Below are positions 48,436 through 56,824 of a DNA stretch of 64,000 nt, piece by piece. The notes beneath the pieces are model-generated. The model had not been told where the DNA came from, ran no database searches, and was given only the letters and a program-made list of their open reading frames with translations. The DNA is taken from the NCBI GenBank assembly GCA_016207165.1, contig JACQQD010000012.1:62001-126000 (forward strand), given 5' to 3'. Both the position numbers and the translations under genes were made by a program. The stretch comes from Microcaldota archaeon (GTDB lineage: Archaea; Micrarchaeota; Micrarchaeia; Norongarragalinales; Norongarragalinaceae). Within the stretch, counting starts at the first letter, position 1. Each line of letters begins with the position of its first letter.

Positions 48436-49883
48436 ATGCGGTGGACCACGTTGTCCGCCGAAAACAAGACGATGGGGATGCCTGAACCGGGGTGCGTGGA
48501 GGCCCCGACGAAATACAGGTTCTTGATTCGGGGGTCGCGGTTCTGCGGCCGGAAAAACGCGCTTTGCGTCAAGGTCGGCGACAGGCCGAACGTGGATCCC
48601 CACTCCAACCCGAACCGGTCTTTCCAGTCTTGTGGGGTCACGATCTTCTGGAACGCGAAATCGGAGTCCTCCAAATCCAGGCCCAGCCACGCGTTGATTT
48701 TGCCCAAAACGGTTTTACGAAAAGCGGGCGCGGCTTGGTTCCAGTCGATGCCGGCCTGCAAGTTGGGCACCGGCACCAAAACATACAATCCATCGCATCC
48801 ATCCGGCGCCATTTCGGGAAACGTCTTGGACGCGCAACACAAGTAAATTCCGGGGTCGGAAGGCAGGCGCTTGGCGTCAAAAAGGTCCTGCATGCCTTTG
48901 GCAAAGTCTTCCGGAAGCAAAAACGCGTGGTGCTTCAACGGGAGCTTGCGTTTTACGCCGAAATACATCATGAACGCGCTGCACGACGGATCCAGTGTTC
49001 GCTTTTGTACTGGGCTTTGGCCTTTGGAAAGCAGGTGGGCGTAGGCGAAAGGCAAGTCCGCATTGCAGAGCACCACGTCCGACTCAAAAAAGCTTCCATC
49101 GGCCAAGCGAACTCCCTTCGCTTTTCCGTCCTCAACCACGATTTCGGAAACGGTTTGATTGGTTTGGATTCGGACGCCTTTCTTGTCAGCGATTTTTTTG
49201 AGGGCCACCGCGATCTGGTAAAGGCCGCCTTTCACAGTCCACACGCCTTGGGTGGCTTCCACGTACTGAATCAAACTGTACGCCGCCGGAATCTTCGCGG
49301 GCGAGCCGCCGACGTAAATGCTTTGAAACGACAAGGCGGCGCGGATTCTTGGGTTCTTAAAAAAGCGGGCGACGTGGTCGGAATACGAGCCGGACAAACC
49401 CACCGCGAAAAAGGCTTGGGCGGCCTTCACGGAGAGAAAGTCGGAGAGGCGGTGAACGTTGCGTTGGAGAAAAAAGTCAAGGGCCGCGTCGTAGTGCTTC
49501 TTGCTTTCAGCCAAATAGTCGCCGTACCGGGCCGCGTCACGGGGGTCCACGCGCGACAAATCGGATTTCGTTTTTTGGACGTCGGAGCTGAGCGACAGCT
49601 TTTCGCCGGGAGAAAAATACACGTCGTAGACGGGGTCGATGGATTCAAGCGCGACATGGTCCTCCAACCGCTGGCCCAGGCGCTCAAAAGCATGACGCAG
49701 GACGTCGGGCATCAGCAACAACGTGGGTCCGGCGTCAAAAGCGAATCCGTCTTGCGTGAAGCCGTAGAGCCGGCCGCCCGTAACCGCGTTCTTCTCGAAA
49801 ACCGTGACGTCGTGGCCTTTCTGGGCCAGGAGGCTGGAAGCGTAAAGCCCGCCCAATCCGGCTCCAATCACGGCAATGCGCAT
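48417..49883 (-). CDS. crtI: Phytoene desaturase
   Basis: FAD-dependent conversion of phytoene to lycopene. The 488-aa protein begins with the dinucleotide fold IAVIGAGLGGLYASSLLAQKG then FEKNAVTGGRLYGF, and ends with the CrtI signature FFRPQNRDPRIKNLYFVGAS followed by THPGSGIP. ATG 49883 puts the GxGxxG where expected. Transcribed with crtB upstream of it on the same strand. Confidence 0.94.
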   Translation of the reverse strand: MRIAVIGAGLGGLYASSLLAQKGHDVTVFEKNAVTGGRLYGFTQDGFAFDAGPTLLLMPDVLRHAFERLGQRLEDHVALESIDPVYDVYFSPGEKLSLSSDVQKTKSDLSRVDPRDAARYGDYLAESKKHYDAALDFFLQRNVHRLSDFLSVKAAQAFFAVGLSGSYSDHVARFFKNPRIRAALSFQSIYVGGSPAKIPAAYSLIQYVEATQGVWTVKGGLYQIAVALKKIADKKGVRIQTNQTVSEIVVEDGKAKGVRLADGSFFESDVVLCNADLPFAYAHLLSKGQSPVQKRTLDPSCSAFMMYFGVKRKLPLKHHAFLLPEDFAKGMQDLFDAKRLPSDPGIYLCCASKTFPEMAPDGCDGLYVLVPVPNLQAGIDWNQAAPAFRKTVLGKINAWLGLDLEDSDFAFQKIVTPQDWKDRFGLEWGSTFGLSPTLTQSAFFRPQNRDPRIKNLYFVGASTHPGSGIPIVLFSADNVVHRIQSDFP

Positions 49884-49907
49884 GCAGGGAAACGGGACGG
49901 AGTACAA

Positions 49908-50672
49908 CTAAAGGGTTTGCGCGACCGCGGCTTTGGGCGTCTCCAAGATCTTCGCGTACGACGACAGGCACGCCACGGCACAGGCCCGCGTGGATCGGGG
50001 TACCAGCGCCAAGCCTGGCTTGGCCGAAGCGTAATGGTCGCGGGCTTTCGCGGAAAGAATGCGAAGCACGGCTTGAGTTTCATGGGGCGCCTTGTTTTCA
50101 ATGACGTCGGCGGGCGTTGCCCCGAATTCCGCCAACAAGTCTTCCGGCAGGTAAACGCGGCCCAACTTCGCGTCCTCCGCCACGTCGCGCACGATGTTGG
50201 TCAACTGCATGGCCAAACCCAGTTTCACGGCGTACGCGTCCGCCTGCGCTTTAGCGCCCAACACGCGCGTCACCATGAGGCCCGGCACGGACGCGACCTG
50301 ATAAGAGTATTGCTCCAAGTCGGAAAGCGTGGCGAATCCCTGGAAATTCAAGTCCTTGGCCACGCCGTCCAAGACGTCCAGAGGCAACTTCGCTGGAATG
50401 GAAAAGTCCAAAACGGTTTGAATGAACGCGGCCAGAACGGGATTGGCGGGTCGTCCATCAAGGCCTGCTTGGACGGCTTGCCGCCAGCGGGCGAAGTGTT
50501 CGGCGCGGTTGGATAACGGCTCGTCGGCGAGGTTGTCCGTCACGCGGCAAAAGGCGTACACGGCGCAGGCCGCTTGGCGTTGCGGTAACGGCAGAAGCGT
50601 GGAGGCCTGGTAAAAGCGCGATCCATAGCGCTTCGTGATGCGTTGGCACTGCGCAAAAACCGATTCCGCCAT
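49908..50672 (-). CDS. crtB: Phytoene synthase
   Basis: Condenses two geranylgeranyl diphosphates to phytoene. The 254-aa protein has both Asp-rich motifs, VTDNLADEP and NIVRDVAEDAKLGRVYLP, and YAFCRVTD. Archaea make geranylgeranyl diphosphate for lipids, so the substrate is available. First gene of the crtB-crtI operon. Confidence 0.94.
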   Translation of the reverse strand: MAESVFAQCQRITKRYGSRFYQASTLLPLPQRQAACAVYAFCRVTDNLADEPLSNRAEHFARWRQAVQAGLDGRPANPVLAAFIQTVLDFSIPAKLPLDVLDGVAKDLNFQGFATLSDLEQYSYQVASVPGLMVTRVLGAKAQADAYAVKLGLAMQLTNIVRDVAEDAKLGRVYLPEDLLAEFGATPADVIENKAPHETQAVLRILSAKARDHYASAKPGLALVPRSTRACAVACLSSYAKILETPKAAVAQTL

Positions 50673-50741
50673 AAGCAAACAAACGTAGGAGCCAACGCGT
50701 TAAAAACAGAGTAGGGGAACTGCCTTTTTTTCAGGCGCGGG

Positions 50742-51473
50742 TTACTTCTTCTCGGCTTTGGGCTTGGCGTCGCCCTTGGCCGGGGCGGCAGGCTTGGCGT
50801 CGGCTTTCTCGCCTTCCTTGCCTTCCAAAGGCTTGGCGGCCTCGCCAGCGGCACCCTCAGCAGCCGGAGCCGCTTCCACTTTGGCTTCTTCCACGACTTT
50901 CTTGCGGAAGGACACCACGCCGCGGGCTTTCTTGTCGATGTTCCACTGCTCATTGGAAATGTCTTTGATGATCAGCGTGAACGCGCCGGACAGCTTGAGT
51001 TGTCCGCGCTTGAACGCGGTTTTGGCCACGGGCAACGCCGCCTTCAGCACTCGGGCGCGGAACACGGCCTCGCCAGCACCGATGCGCGCCATCCGCCCCT
51101 TGGGCCGGCCAAACGCCAGCTTCATGCCCTTGGAAATGCGGTCCGCGCCGGCCACGCCCAAGTTGGTGTGTTCGCGCAAGACGAGGTGCGGGTACTTGAG
51201 CACTTGCAGGAAAAATTGGTCGATGAGCGCTTTTTCCATGACCTTATTGATGGCTTGGCGGGCGGCTTCCAAGGAGTTGTCGCGCAACTGGATGGGTTTG
51301 TCGGGCACCAAATCAATTTCCAAGTCGAAGTACTGGTCGGAGCCCATGTTGAATTGGCGGACTTTGACGTTGGGCGCGCCCTTGACGTACGATTTCCGGG
51401 GCTTTTTCTTGGAGATGCGGGCCCACGGCTGGCCTTTGACTTCGCGGCACGTTCTGGCTGGACGCAAACCCAT
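50742..51473 (-). CDS. rpl10e: Ribosomal protein L10e (uL16 family) with long acidic/basic tail
   Basis: Large-subunit protein at the A site/central protuberance. The N-terminal 175 residues are standard (GLRPARTCREVKGQPWARISKKKPRKSYV begins it; ALIDQFFLQVLKYPHLVLREH and RMARIGAGEAVFRAR follow). An additional tail of about 65 Ala/Glu/Lys/Pro-rich residues brings the length to 243, where archaeal L10e is usually about 175. Confidence 0.94.
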   Translation of the reverse strand: MGLRPARTCREVKGQPWARISKKKPRKSYVKGAPNVKVRQFNMGSDQYFDLEIDLVPDKPIQLRDNSLEAARQAINKVMEKALIDQFFLQVLKYPHLVLREHTNLGVAGADRISKGMKLAFGRPKGRMARIGAGEAVFRARVLKAALPVAKTAFKRGQLKLSGAFTLIIKDISNEQWNIDKKARGVVSFRKKVVEEAKVEAAPAAEGAAGEAAKPLEGKEGEKADAKPAAPAKGDAKPKAEKK

Positions 51474-51580
51474 GATGTCATTACCGAATAAGGACTTGAA
51501 CTGACGAAAATCAGCGGTTAACTGATTGCGTGAAGCCGTTTAAAAGCTTATTGGGATCGTTAAAGCGCCAAAGAAAAAAG

Positions 51581-51588
51581 CTATAAAT
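51581..51588 (+). promoter_or_regulatory. TATA box for the 51611 gene
   Basis: CTATAAAT lies 23 bases before ATG 51611. Confidence 0.5.
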
Positions 51589-51610
51589 CCAGAGGGGTGT
51601 TCTAAAGCCC

Positions 51611-52453
51611 ATGAAATCTTTTCGCTACACCGGACTTTTACACCGGGTGATGAGAGAAGAAGCGCACATGGATGCCGACCCGGATTTGAAGGCCCATCGC
51701 TTCCGAGAAGCATTGTACGGCGCACTGTCTGCATACCATCACGTGATAAACGCACTGGACGCAAAACGCAGAGCACGCGAAGACCGGGGAAACCCCTCTT
51801 CGGAAGAGCTAGAAGAAATGCTTGAACTTGCCCAACGCGCCAAGGTACTACACGAAGCGGCCGTGTCCAAGCTAACCGGAGGGTACGTTTACGCCGGAGC
51901 CCATTTAACGGAAACCGAGCGTTTGGCGAAGCGGTTTGAGCAATACGCGTCAACCATTGCCACGCCGGGAAAAAAAAGGGGAGTCGTCCACTGGGACGTC
52001 AAGCCGGAAGTGCTGGCCGATTTTGGAATAGACGCGGAGGCCCTTGAAAGATCGATAGCGGAGGAAAGTAAAGCCAGTAAAAAGTACGCCCGACAGCGGC
52101 TTTCAAACCTCCAAGAAGTCGAAACCGTCGCCGGACGACTTCGTTCCATGATGAACGTGGTCGACGGTGAAGAACTGGAGACGTTGGGCCATGAAATTCG
52201 CCGCATGGAGGAGAAGCTTGACCACCTGAAATGGGTTGAAAGCAAGGACGGGGCGCACGCGGAAGAAGTTGAACGCCGAAGGCCATACGGCCAGGTTCGG
52301 GGAGTCATCCAGCAACTCTCCACACTGGCCAAAAAGGCCCAACGAGCGCTGTTGGCTCACGGAGTCGAAGGCTTTGATCCACGATTTGAACGAAAAATTG
52401 TGGCCGAACGAAGCCTACGGCTCGACCAGGAAGGAGAGGAAGCAAAGGCGTAA
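51611..52453 (+). CDS. Orphan coiled-coil protein, 280 aa
   Basis: Not recognised. Charged and predominantly helical, with long heptad-like stretches such as HEIRRMEEKLDHLKWVESKD. It ends 64 bases before zwf and may share its transcript. Confidence 0.5.
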   Translation: MKSFRYTGLLHRVMREEAHMDADPDLKAHRFREALYGALSAYHHVINALDAKRRAREDRGNPSSEELEEMLELAQRAKVLHEAAVSKLTGGYVYAGAHLTETERLAKRFEQYASTIATPGKKRGVVHWDVKPEVLADFGIDAEALERSIAEESKASKKYARQRLSNLQEVETVAGRLRSMMNVVDGEELETLGHEIRRMEEKLDHLKWVESKDGAHAEEVERRRPYGQVRGVIQQLSTLAKKAQRALLAHGVEGFDPRFERKIVAERSLRLDQEGEEAKA

Positions 52454-52517
52454 GCAAATTCGTCATTCGCCAAAGAACCTTGGACTTAAAAGCTGGCTCG
52501 TCGTTTCATTTTCCGGC

Positions 52518-53846
52518 ATGGCGAAGAAGACCCTCGTGATTTTCGGCATCACCGGCGACTTGGCGTCCCGGAAACTCTTGCCCGCGCTTTGGAACGGCTT
52601 TCTGAACGGAAGATTCAAGGACCTCTCCATTTGGGGCGTGGGGCGCAAGCCTTGGGGCAACGCGGGTTTGCACAAGAACGCGAGGGAAGTCTGCGAACCG
52701 AAGGACGAGAAGGCGTGGCAGGCGTTCGAGAAAAAACTCGAGTTTTTCCGGGTGGACGTGGAAGACGAAAAGGAATTCAACGGATTCTGCGAAAAACTCG
52801 ACGGACGGAGCGATTTGTTGTTCATGCTGGCCACGTTGCCTTCGCTGTACGAGAAGATATCGGCGCGCCTGGGAAAACTCGAAAACAAGGGGTACCGGCG
52901 CTTGATGATTGAAAAGCCGTTCGGCCACGACTTGAAATCCGCGCGGGCGCTGCACGCGGAACTCGCCAAGGATTTCGGAGAGGAAGTCTACCCCATGGAC
53001 CACTACCTTGGCAAAAGCGCGGTCCGCAACATCGTGGTCCTGCGTTTTTCCAACCCGTTGTTTGAACCGGTGTGGAACAACCAGTACATTCAAAGCGTGC
53101 AAATCATCCAAACCGAGCAACAAGGCGTCGGACACCGGGCGGCGTTTTACGACGAAACCGGGGCGTTGAAAGACATGGTGCAGTCGCACCTGGTGCAAAT
53201 GCTGGCGCGCGTGGCCATGGAGTGCCCCAAGAAGTGGGTGCCCGCGGAAGTGGCCAAAGAGAAAGCCATCGTCTTGGAGGCGTTGCGTCCCAGCGACGAC
53301 ATCGTTTTCGGCCAGTACGCCGGCTACGAAAAGGAAGTCGGGCACGCTTCCAACACGGAAACGTTCGTGGCACTGAAGGCCTTCATCGACACGCCCCGCT
53401 GGAAGGGCGTGCCCTTCTATTTGCTGGCCGGCAAGAACCTGGAGTCCCGCTTCGCGCAAATCGTCATCACCTTCAAACCCATGCACTACAACGTGCCCGC
53501 GCTTCCAAGTACGTTAACCATCACCCTTCAACCCGAAGAAAAATTCATTCTGAAAGTCAACCTCAAGCGCGCCGGGGAATCGGAACTGGAGCCGTTCAAG
53601 ATGGAGTACTGCGAATCCTGCGAAATCCGTCCCCGCTCGCCGCAGGCCTACGAAGTGCTCTTCGAGGAAGCGCTGGAAGGCAAGAAGACGTTTTTCACGT
53701 GGTGGCCGGAAATCGAGGCGGCGTGGGAGTTCGTCGAAGCCGTCCAAAAGAAAGCCAAGGGCAAAAAGCCGTTGACGTACAAACCCGGCTCGCCGATTCC
53801 CAAAGCCGCCGAAAAAATCGTGGACTGGAAAGAGTACGGCGAGTAG
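52518..53846 (+). CDS. zwf: Glucose-6-phosphate 1-dehydrogenase
   Basis: Oxidises glucose 6-phosphate to 6-phosphogluconolactone with NADP. The 442-aa protein has VIFGITGDLASRKLLPALW (GxTGDLA coenzyme motif), MIEKPFGHDLKSA, the catalytic DHYLGKSAVRNIVVLRFSN, and the ETFVALKAFIDTPRWKGVPF to LAGKNL block. This classical Zwf is scarce in archaea. Slightly shorter than the usual 480-490 aa. With rpiB, rpe, tal and tkt at 12.5-17 kb it indicates an oxidative pentose-phosphate route; 6-phosphogluconate dehydrogenase is not in the window. Confidence 0.95.
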   Translation: MAKKTLVIFGITGDLASRKLLPALWNGFLNGRFKDLSIWGVGRKPWGNAGLHKNAREVCEPKDEKAWQAFEKKLEFFRVDVEDEKEFNGFCEKLDGRSDLLFMLATLPSLYEKISARLGKLENKGYRRLMIEKPFGHDLKSARALHAELAKDFGEEVYPMDHYLGKSAVRNIVVLRFSNPLFEPVWNNQYIQSVQIIQTEQQGVGHRAAFYDETGALKDMVQSHLVQMLARVAMECPKKWVPAEVAKEKAIVLEALRPSDDIVFGQYAGYEKEVGHASNTETFVALKAFIDTPRWKGVPFYLLAGKNLESRFAQIVITFKPMHYNVPALPSTLTITLQPEEKFILKVNLKRAGESELEPFKMEYCESCEIRPRSPQAYEVLFEEALEGKKTFFTWWPEIEAAWEFVEAVQKKAKGKKPLTYKPGSPIPKAAEKIVDWKEYGE

Positions 53847-53848
53847 AA

Positions 53849-54775
53849 TTACACCAGCGACTCAAGCATTACGCAACGCCGGCAAATGGCCGCCGAACTG
53901 TGCTCGCCGCACACCGTGCAAGTTCCGGCTTGATGGTTTTCCACGGGTTTGGGAAGTTTTTCTTTGATTTTAAGGAAGGATTGCAGGACGTTGAACTTGG
54001 AGCCGGGATGGCGTTTTTCCACATCATTTAGGAAGTCCTTGACTTGGCCGCGGAACGCTTCGGCGCTGTAGGGGCATTCCGCCAAGTGGAAGGGCAAGTC
54101 GTTGACCACGCAATACAAGGCGCACTCTTTTTCCAAGTTGTAGACCAGCGGCTTGACGCGCTGGACGAACTTTTCCTGCGCCGACGTGCCGGAAACCACG
54201 CCGAACCGCTCAAAGCCTTCCGCGTCCCCCCTCAAGAAATTCATCAACACGGTTTGTGCCACGTCGTCGGCGTTGTGGCCGACCGCCAGCTTGCTGGCGC
54301 CCACCATGCGCGCGGCCTTGTTCAAAGAATCCTTTCGGAGCACGCCGCACACGCCGCACGAGCGAAAACCCAGGTTTTTGTCGTCTCGGATTTTCATGAT
54401 GGAATCCATGGAATGTCCGGCGAGTTCCTGGTAGGAGACGGTGGTCAACTGCAGACCCAGTTTCTCACAGAGCTGCTCGGCGTATTTTGTGGACTCGTCC
54501 CGGTAACCGGCAATGCCTTCATCCACCAAAATCGGCCGGAGTTCAAACCCCACTTTCTTTCCGAGCTTGAAAAGAACGTAAAGCAAAGCGGCGCTGTCCT
54601 TTCCCCCGGAAATCCCAACGGCCACCACGTCACCGCGTTCAAACAACTTGAACTCGCGTTGCGCCCGGGCCACTTTTTTTTCGAACAAATGCGTAAAGCA
54701 CCGGCCGCATAAATCCAAGTTCGCGTAATCCAGCCGCAAGACGGCTTCGCGCTTGCATTTCGAGCAGGAAATCAT
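53849..54775 (-). CDS. ncsA: tRNA 2-thiouridine synthesis protein, TtuA/Ncs6 family
   Basis: Adenylates and thiolates tRNA uridine. The 308-aa protein has an N-terminal zinc ribbon (CSKCKREA, CGRCF), the PP-loop GISGGKDSAALLYVLF, Cys residues of the iron-sulfur site in FRSCGVCGVLRKDS, and a C-terminal second zinc motif CTVCGEHSSAAICRRC. Sulfur normally comes from a thiocarboxylated ubiquitin-like protein; one is encoded at 56422. ATG 54775 is chosen. Confidence 0.88.
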   Translation of the reverse strand: MISCSKCKREAVLRLDYANLDLCGRCFTHLFEKKVARAQREFKLFERGDVVAVGISGGKDSAALLYVLFKLGKKVGFELRPILVDEGIAGYRDESTKYAEQLCEKLGLQLTTVSYQELAGHSMDSIMKIRDDKNLGFRSCGVCGVLRKDSLNKAARMVGASKLAVGHNADDVAQTVLMNFLRGDAEGFERFGVVSGTSAQEKFVQRVKPLVYNLEKECALYCVVNDLPFHLAECPYSAEAFRGQVKDFLNDVEKRHPGSKFNVLQSFLKIKEKLPKPVENHQAGTCTVCGEHSSAAICRRCVMLESLV

Positions 54776-54834
54776 AAGCCATCGTAGTATCCAAAGAGGT
54801 TCTTTAAAAGCGCGGTGCGCCTTCAAGACACGGC

Positions 54835-55422
54835 ATGGTTCTTGAAGAATTGGAGGCCGCGCTCTTGCAACCCGTTTTGGAGTTGATCCGATCCTGGGGC
54901 GAGTGGGGCATTTTAGTCGGCATGTTTTTGGAGTCCTCCATCGTCCCGATTCCCTCGGAGGCCGTCTTGGTTACCGCCGGCGCCCTCGGGTTTTCGCCGT
55001 TGACCGTCGCCATCTTCGGCACCATCGGCTCGACGTTGGGAGGCGTGGTGGGCTACTACATCGGGAAAAAAGGCGGAAGACCGGTGGTGGACAAAGTCGG
55101 GCCCTACCTTTTGGTGACCCAAGACAAAGTCATGCGCGCCGAGAAAGCCTTCGGCAAATACGGGGGCTGGACGATTCTCGTGGCGCGCCTCATCCCGTTC
55201 GTGCCGTTCAAGGTATTCTCCATCACGTCCGGGATTCTGAAGTTTGACCTCAAGACGTTCACGGTATTCACCCTCATCGGAACGTTTCCCAGAGCGCTTC
55301 TGCTGGCGTGGATCGGAGTGCAAATCATCCAGTACCAAGCGTATTTTTACTACTTCATTTTCGGCGTGATGGTGGCCGGACTTTTGGCGTATTACCTCAA
55401 CAAGAAGTACAAGTGGTTTTAG
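54835..55422 (+). CDS. DedA/SNARE-associated family membrane protein
   Basis: A 195-aa protein with about five or six helices. Family motifs: GMFLESSIVPIPSEAVLVTAG, FGTIGSTLGGVVGYYIGKKG, FGKYGGWTILVARLIPFVPF. DedA proteins take part in phospholipid flipping and envelope maintenance. It converges with a 69-aa membrane protein gene, overlapping by four bases. Confidence 0.88.
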   Translation: MVLEELEAALLQPVLELIRSWGEWGILVGMFLESSIVPIPSEAVLVTAGALGFSPLTVAIFGTIGSTLGGVVGYYIGKKGGRPVVDKVGPYLLVTQDKVMRAEKAFGKYGGWTILVARLIPFVPFKVFSITSGILKFDLKTFTVFTLIGTFPRALLLAWIGVQIIQYQAYFYYFIFGVMVAGLLAYYLNKKYKWF

Positions 55423-55628
55423 GCGCCGAAATCTTCCAGCAACCGCCTAAGTTCCCGGCTGGCCGCCAACAAGCCCAGCACGCCGGCGATGAAAAGGGCC
55501 AACGCGATTTGGTCGAAGGGCTTGGGAAACCAGCCGAACAGGGACCCGACCAAAAGCACGACCATCAAACCCGCAACCAGGTACAAAACCGGGGTGCGCA
55601 GGGCCACCTGCCAAACAGGATGCTTCAT
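55419..55628 (-). CDS. Small membrane protein, 69 aa
   Basis: Two predicted helices (LYLVAGLMVVLLVGSLFGWF and FDQIALALFIAGVLGLLAA) and a basic tail. Unknown. Leaderless-type start: TTTAAATGACG lies just upstream on the minus strand. Confidence 0.55.
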   Translation of the reverse strand: MKHPVWQVALRTPVLYLVAGLMVVLLVGSLFGWFPKPFDQIALALFIAGVLGLLAASRELRRLLEDFGA

Positions 55629-55681
55629 GAAAAAAGAACGTCTTGACGTCATTTAAATTCACCGGCCCCAACGTATGCCGT

Positions 55682-56107
55682 ATGGTTGAACAACGCCAAA
55701 GCGTGGGCGTGGTCTTGTACCGGCAAAACGGTCCGCAGCGGCAATACCTCGTGCTACACTACGCCGCCGGCCACTGGGACTTTCCCAAAGGCGGCGTGGA
55801 GCAAGGCGAATCCGAAGAGCAAACCCTCCGCCGGGAATTGCTGGAGGAAACCGGCATTTCCGACGTTCAAATCCATCCGGGGTTCCGCGACGCGTTTTCC
55901 TATTTTTTCCGCGAGAAAGGCGAACTGGTCCGAAAAACGGTTTCTTGGTTCATCGGGAAAACCGCCGCCTCGGACGTGAAACTCTCCTTTGAGCACAAAG
56001 ACTTCGCGTGGCTGTCCTTTCAAGAAGCCATGGAAAAGCTCACGCACAAGAACGCCAAGCAACTCTTGGAAAAGGCGGCCGCATTTTTGACCAAGCAAGC
56101 AACATAA
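55682..56107 (+). CDS. NUDIX hydrolase
   Basis: A 141-aa protein with the NUDIX box GGVEQGESEEQTLRRELLEE (continuing TGI), and DFPKGGVEQGE resembling diadenosine-tetraphosphate hydrolases. Cleaves a nucleoside diphosphate linked to another group; Ap4A is the likeliest substrate. ATG 55682 is chosen. Confidence 0.9.
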   Translation: MVEQRQSVGVVLYRQNGPQRQYLVLHYAAGHWDFPKGGVEQGESEEQTLRRELLEETGISDVQIHPGFRDAFSYFFREKGELVRKTVSWFIGKTAASDVKLSFEHKDFAWLSFQEAMEKLTHKNAKQLLEKAAAFLTKQAT

Positions 56108-56176
56108 GCAATTCTTGCACAACCAAAAACCTGATGCCGCGTACCGTTTTAAGCCAAGCCGTCAAAAAAAAATTCC

Positions 56177-56425
56177 ATGAAACGCAGTCAAACCAAAGCC
56201 GGGCCATCGAAACGCCAACTGAGAATTTCGTTCCAGTGCATGTTTTGCGGAAAAACCATCGAAGAAAAACAACCCGACCCATGCATCGTCATTTTATGTT
56301 CTGGCTGGGATACCCCCGGAGAAAAACCGTTGAACCAACAATGCTATTGCCACGCGGCCTGTTTGAGACAAGTCGCGCATCAATCCGTGCCGTTGTACGT
56401 CCTTGACCGACAACGAAAGGATTAG
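56177..56425 (+). CDS. Small cysteine-rich protein, 82 aa, probable zinc binder
   Basis: CMFC, PDPC and CYCHAAC motifs could form one or two zinc sites. Not assigned to a family. The end overlaps the convergent ubiquitin-like gene by four bases. Confidence 0.55.
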   Translation: MKRSQTKAGPSKRQLRISFQCMFCGKTIEEKQPDPCIVILCSGWDTPGEKPLNQQCYCHAACLRQVAHQSVPLYVLDRQRKD

Positions 56426-56622
56426 CCGCCGTAAATGATGCCGACGAAACGCAGTTCGTCGCCTTCCTTCAAAACGGTTTTCGGGTGCACGAGGTTGCCG
56501 TTGACCTGAACAAAGAACGTCTCGTCATTCACATCGTGGGCGTCAATGACGTCCTGGACGGTCTGGCCGTCGGGGATGTCAAGAAACTTCGCTTGGTTGT
56601 CGGTGACCCATTGCACGCGCAT
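56422..56622 (-). CDS. Ubiquitin-like sulfur carrier (SAMP2/MoaD/ThiS fold)
   Basis: A 66-aa beta-grasp protein ending in the di-glycine tail RFVGIIYGG required for adenylation and thiocarboxylation or for conjugation. GQTVQDVIDAHDV and NGNLVHPKTVLKEGDELRF are typical. Likely sulfur donor for the TtuA/Ncs6 enzyme at 53849 and perhaps a protein modifier for the proteasome. Confidence 0.8.
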   Translation of the reverse strand: MRVQWVTDNQAKFLDIPDGQTVQDVIDAHDVNDETFFVQVNGNLVHPKTVLKEGDELRFVGIIYGG

Positions 56623-56764
56623 ACGACCGTCATGGTTGAACCCGATTTAACGCTTCGCCTGAACGGTCAATCCACAACCTTTAAAGCCCCAAACGCCATG
56701 CAACAAGACGTACATGTCGGGTAAGCGCTTTTCAGCGGTTCATGCTGAACGGGTTCGTTAGCCC

Positions 56765-56787
56765 CCGACGGTCGAGAAGACCGTCGG
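56765..56787. promoter_or_regulatory. Hairpin in the L15e leader
   Basis: CCGACGGTC (56765-56773) and GACCGTCGG (56779-56787) form a perfect 9-bp stem with a GAGAA loop, 38 bases before the rpl15e start. It is placed where an r-protein leader structure or small regulatory RNA might lie. Confidence 0.45.
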
Positions 56788-56824
56788 TTCGCTCAAAAGC
56801 CGCCGGAATACAGGTGAATGAAAA

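Noticed and set aside
48492-50516. 674-codon plus-strand open frame
   Set aside because: Antisense to crtI and crtB; no recognisable domain.
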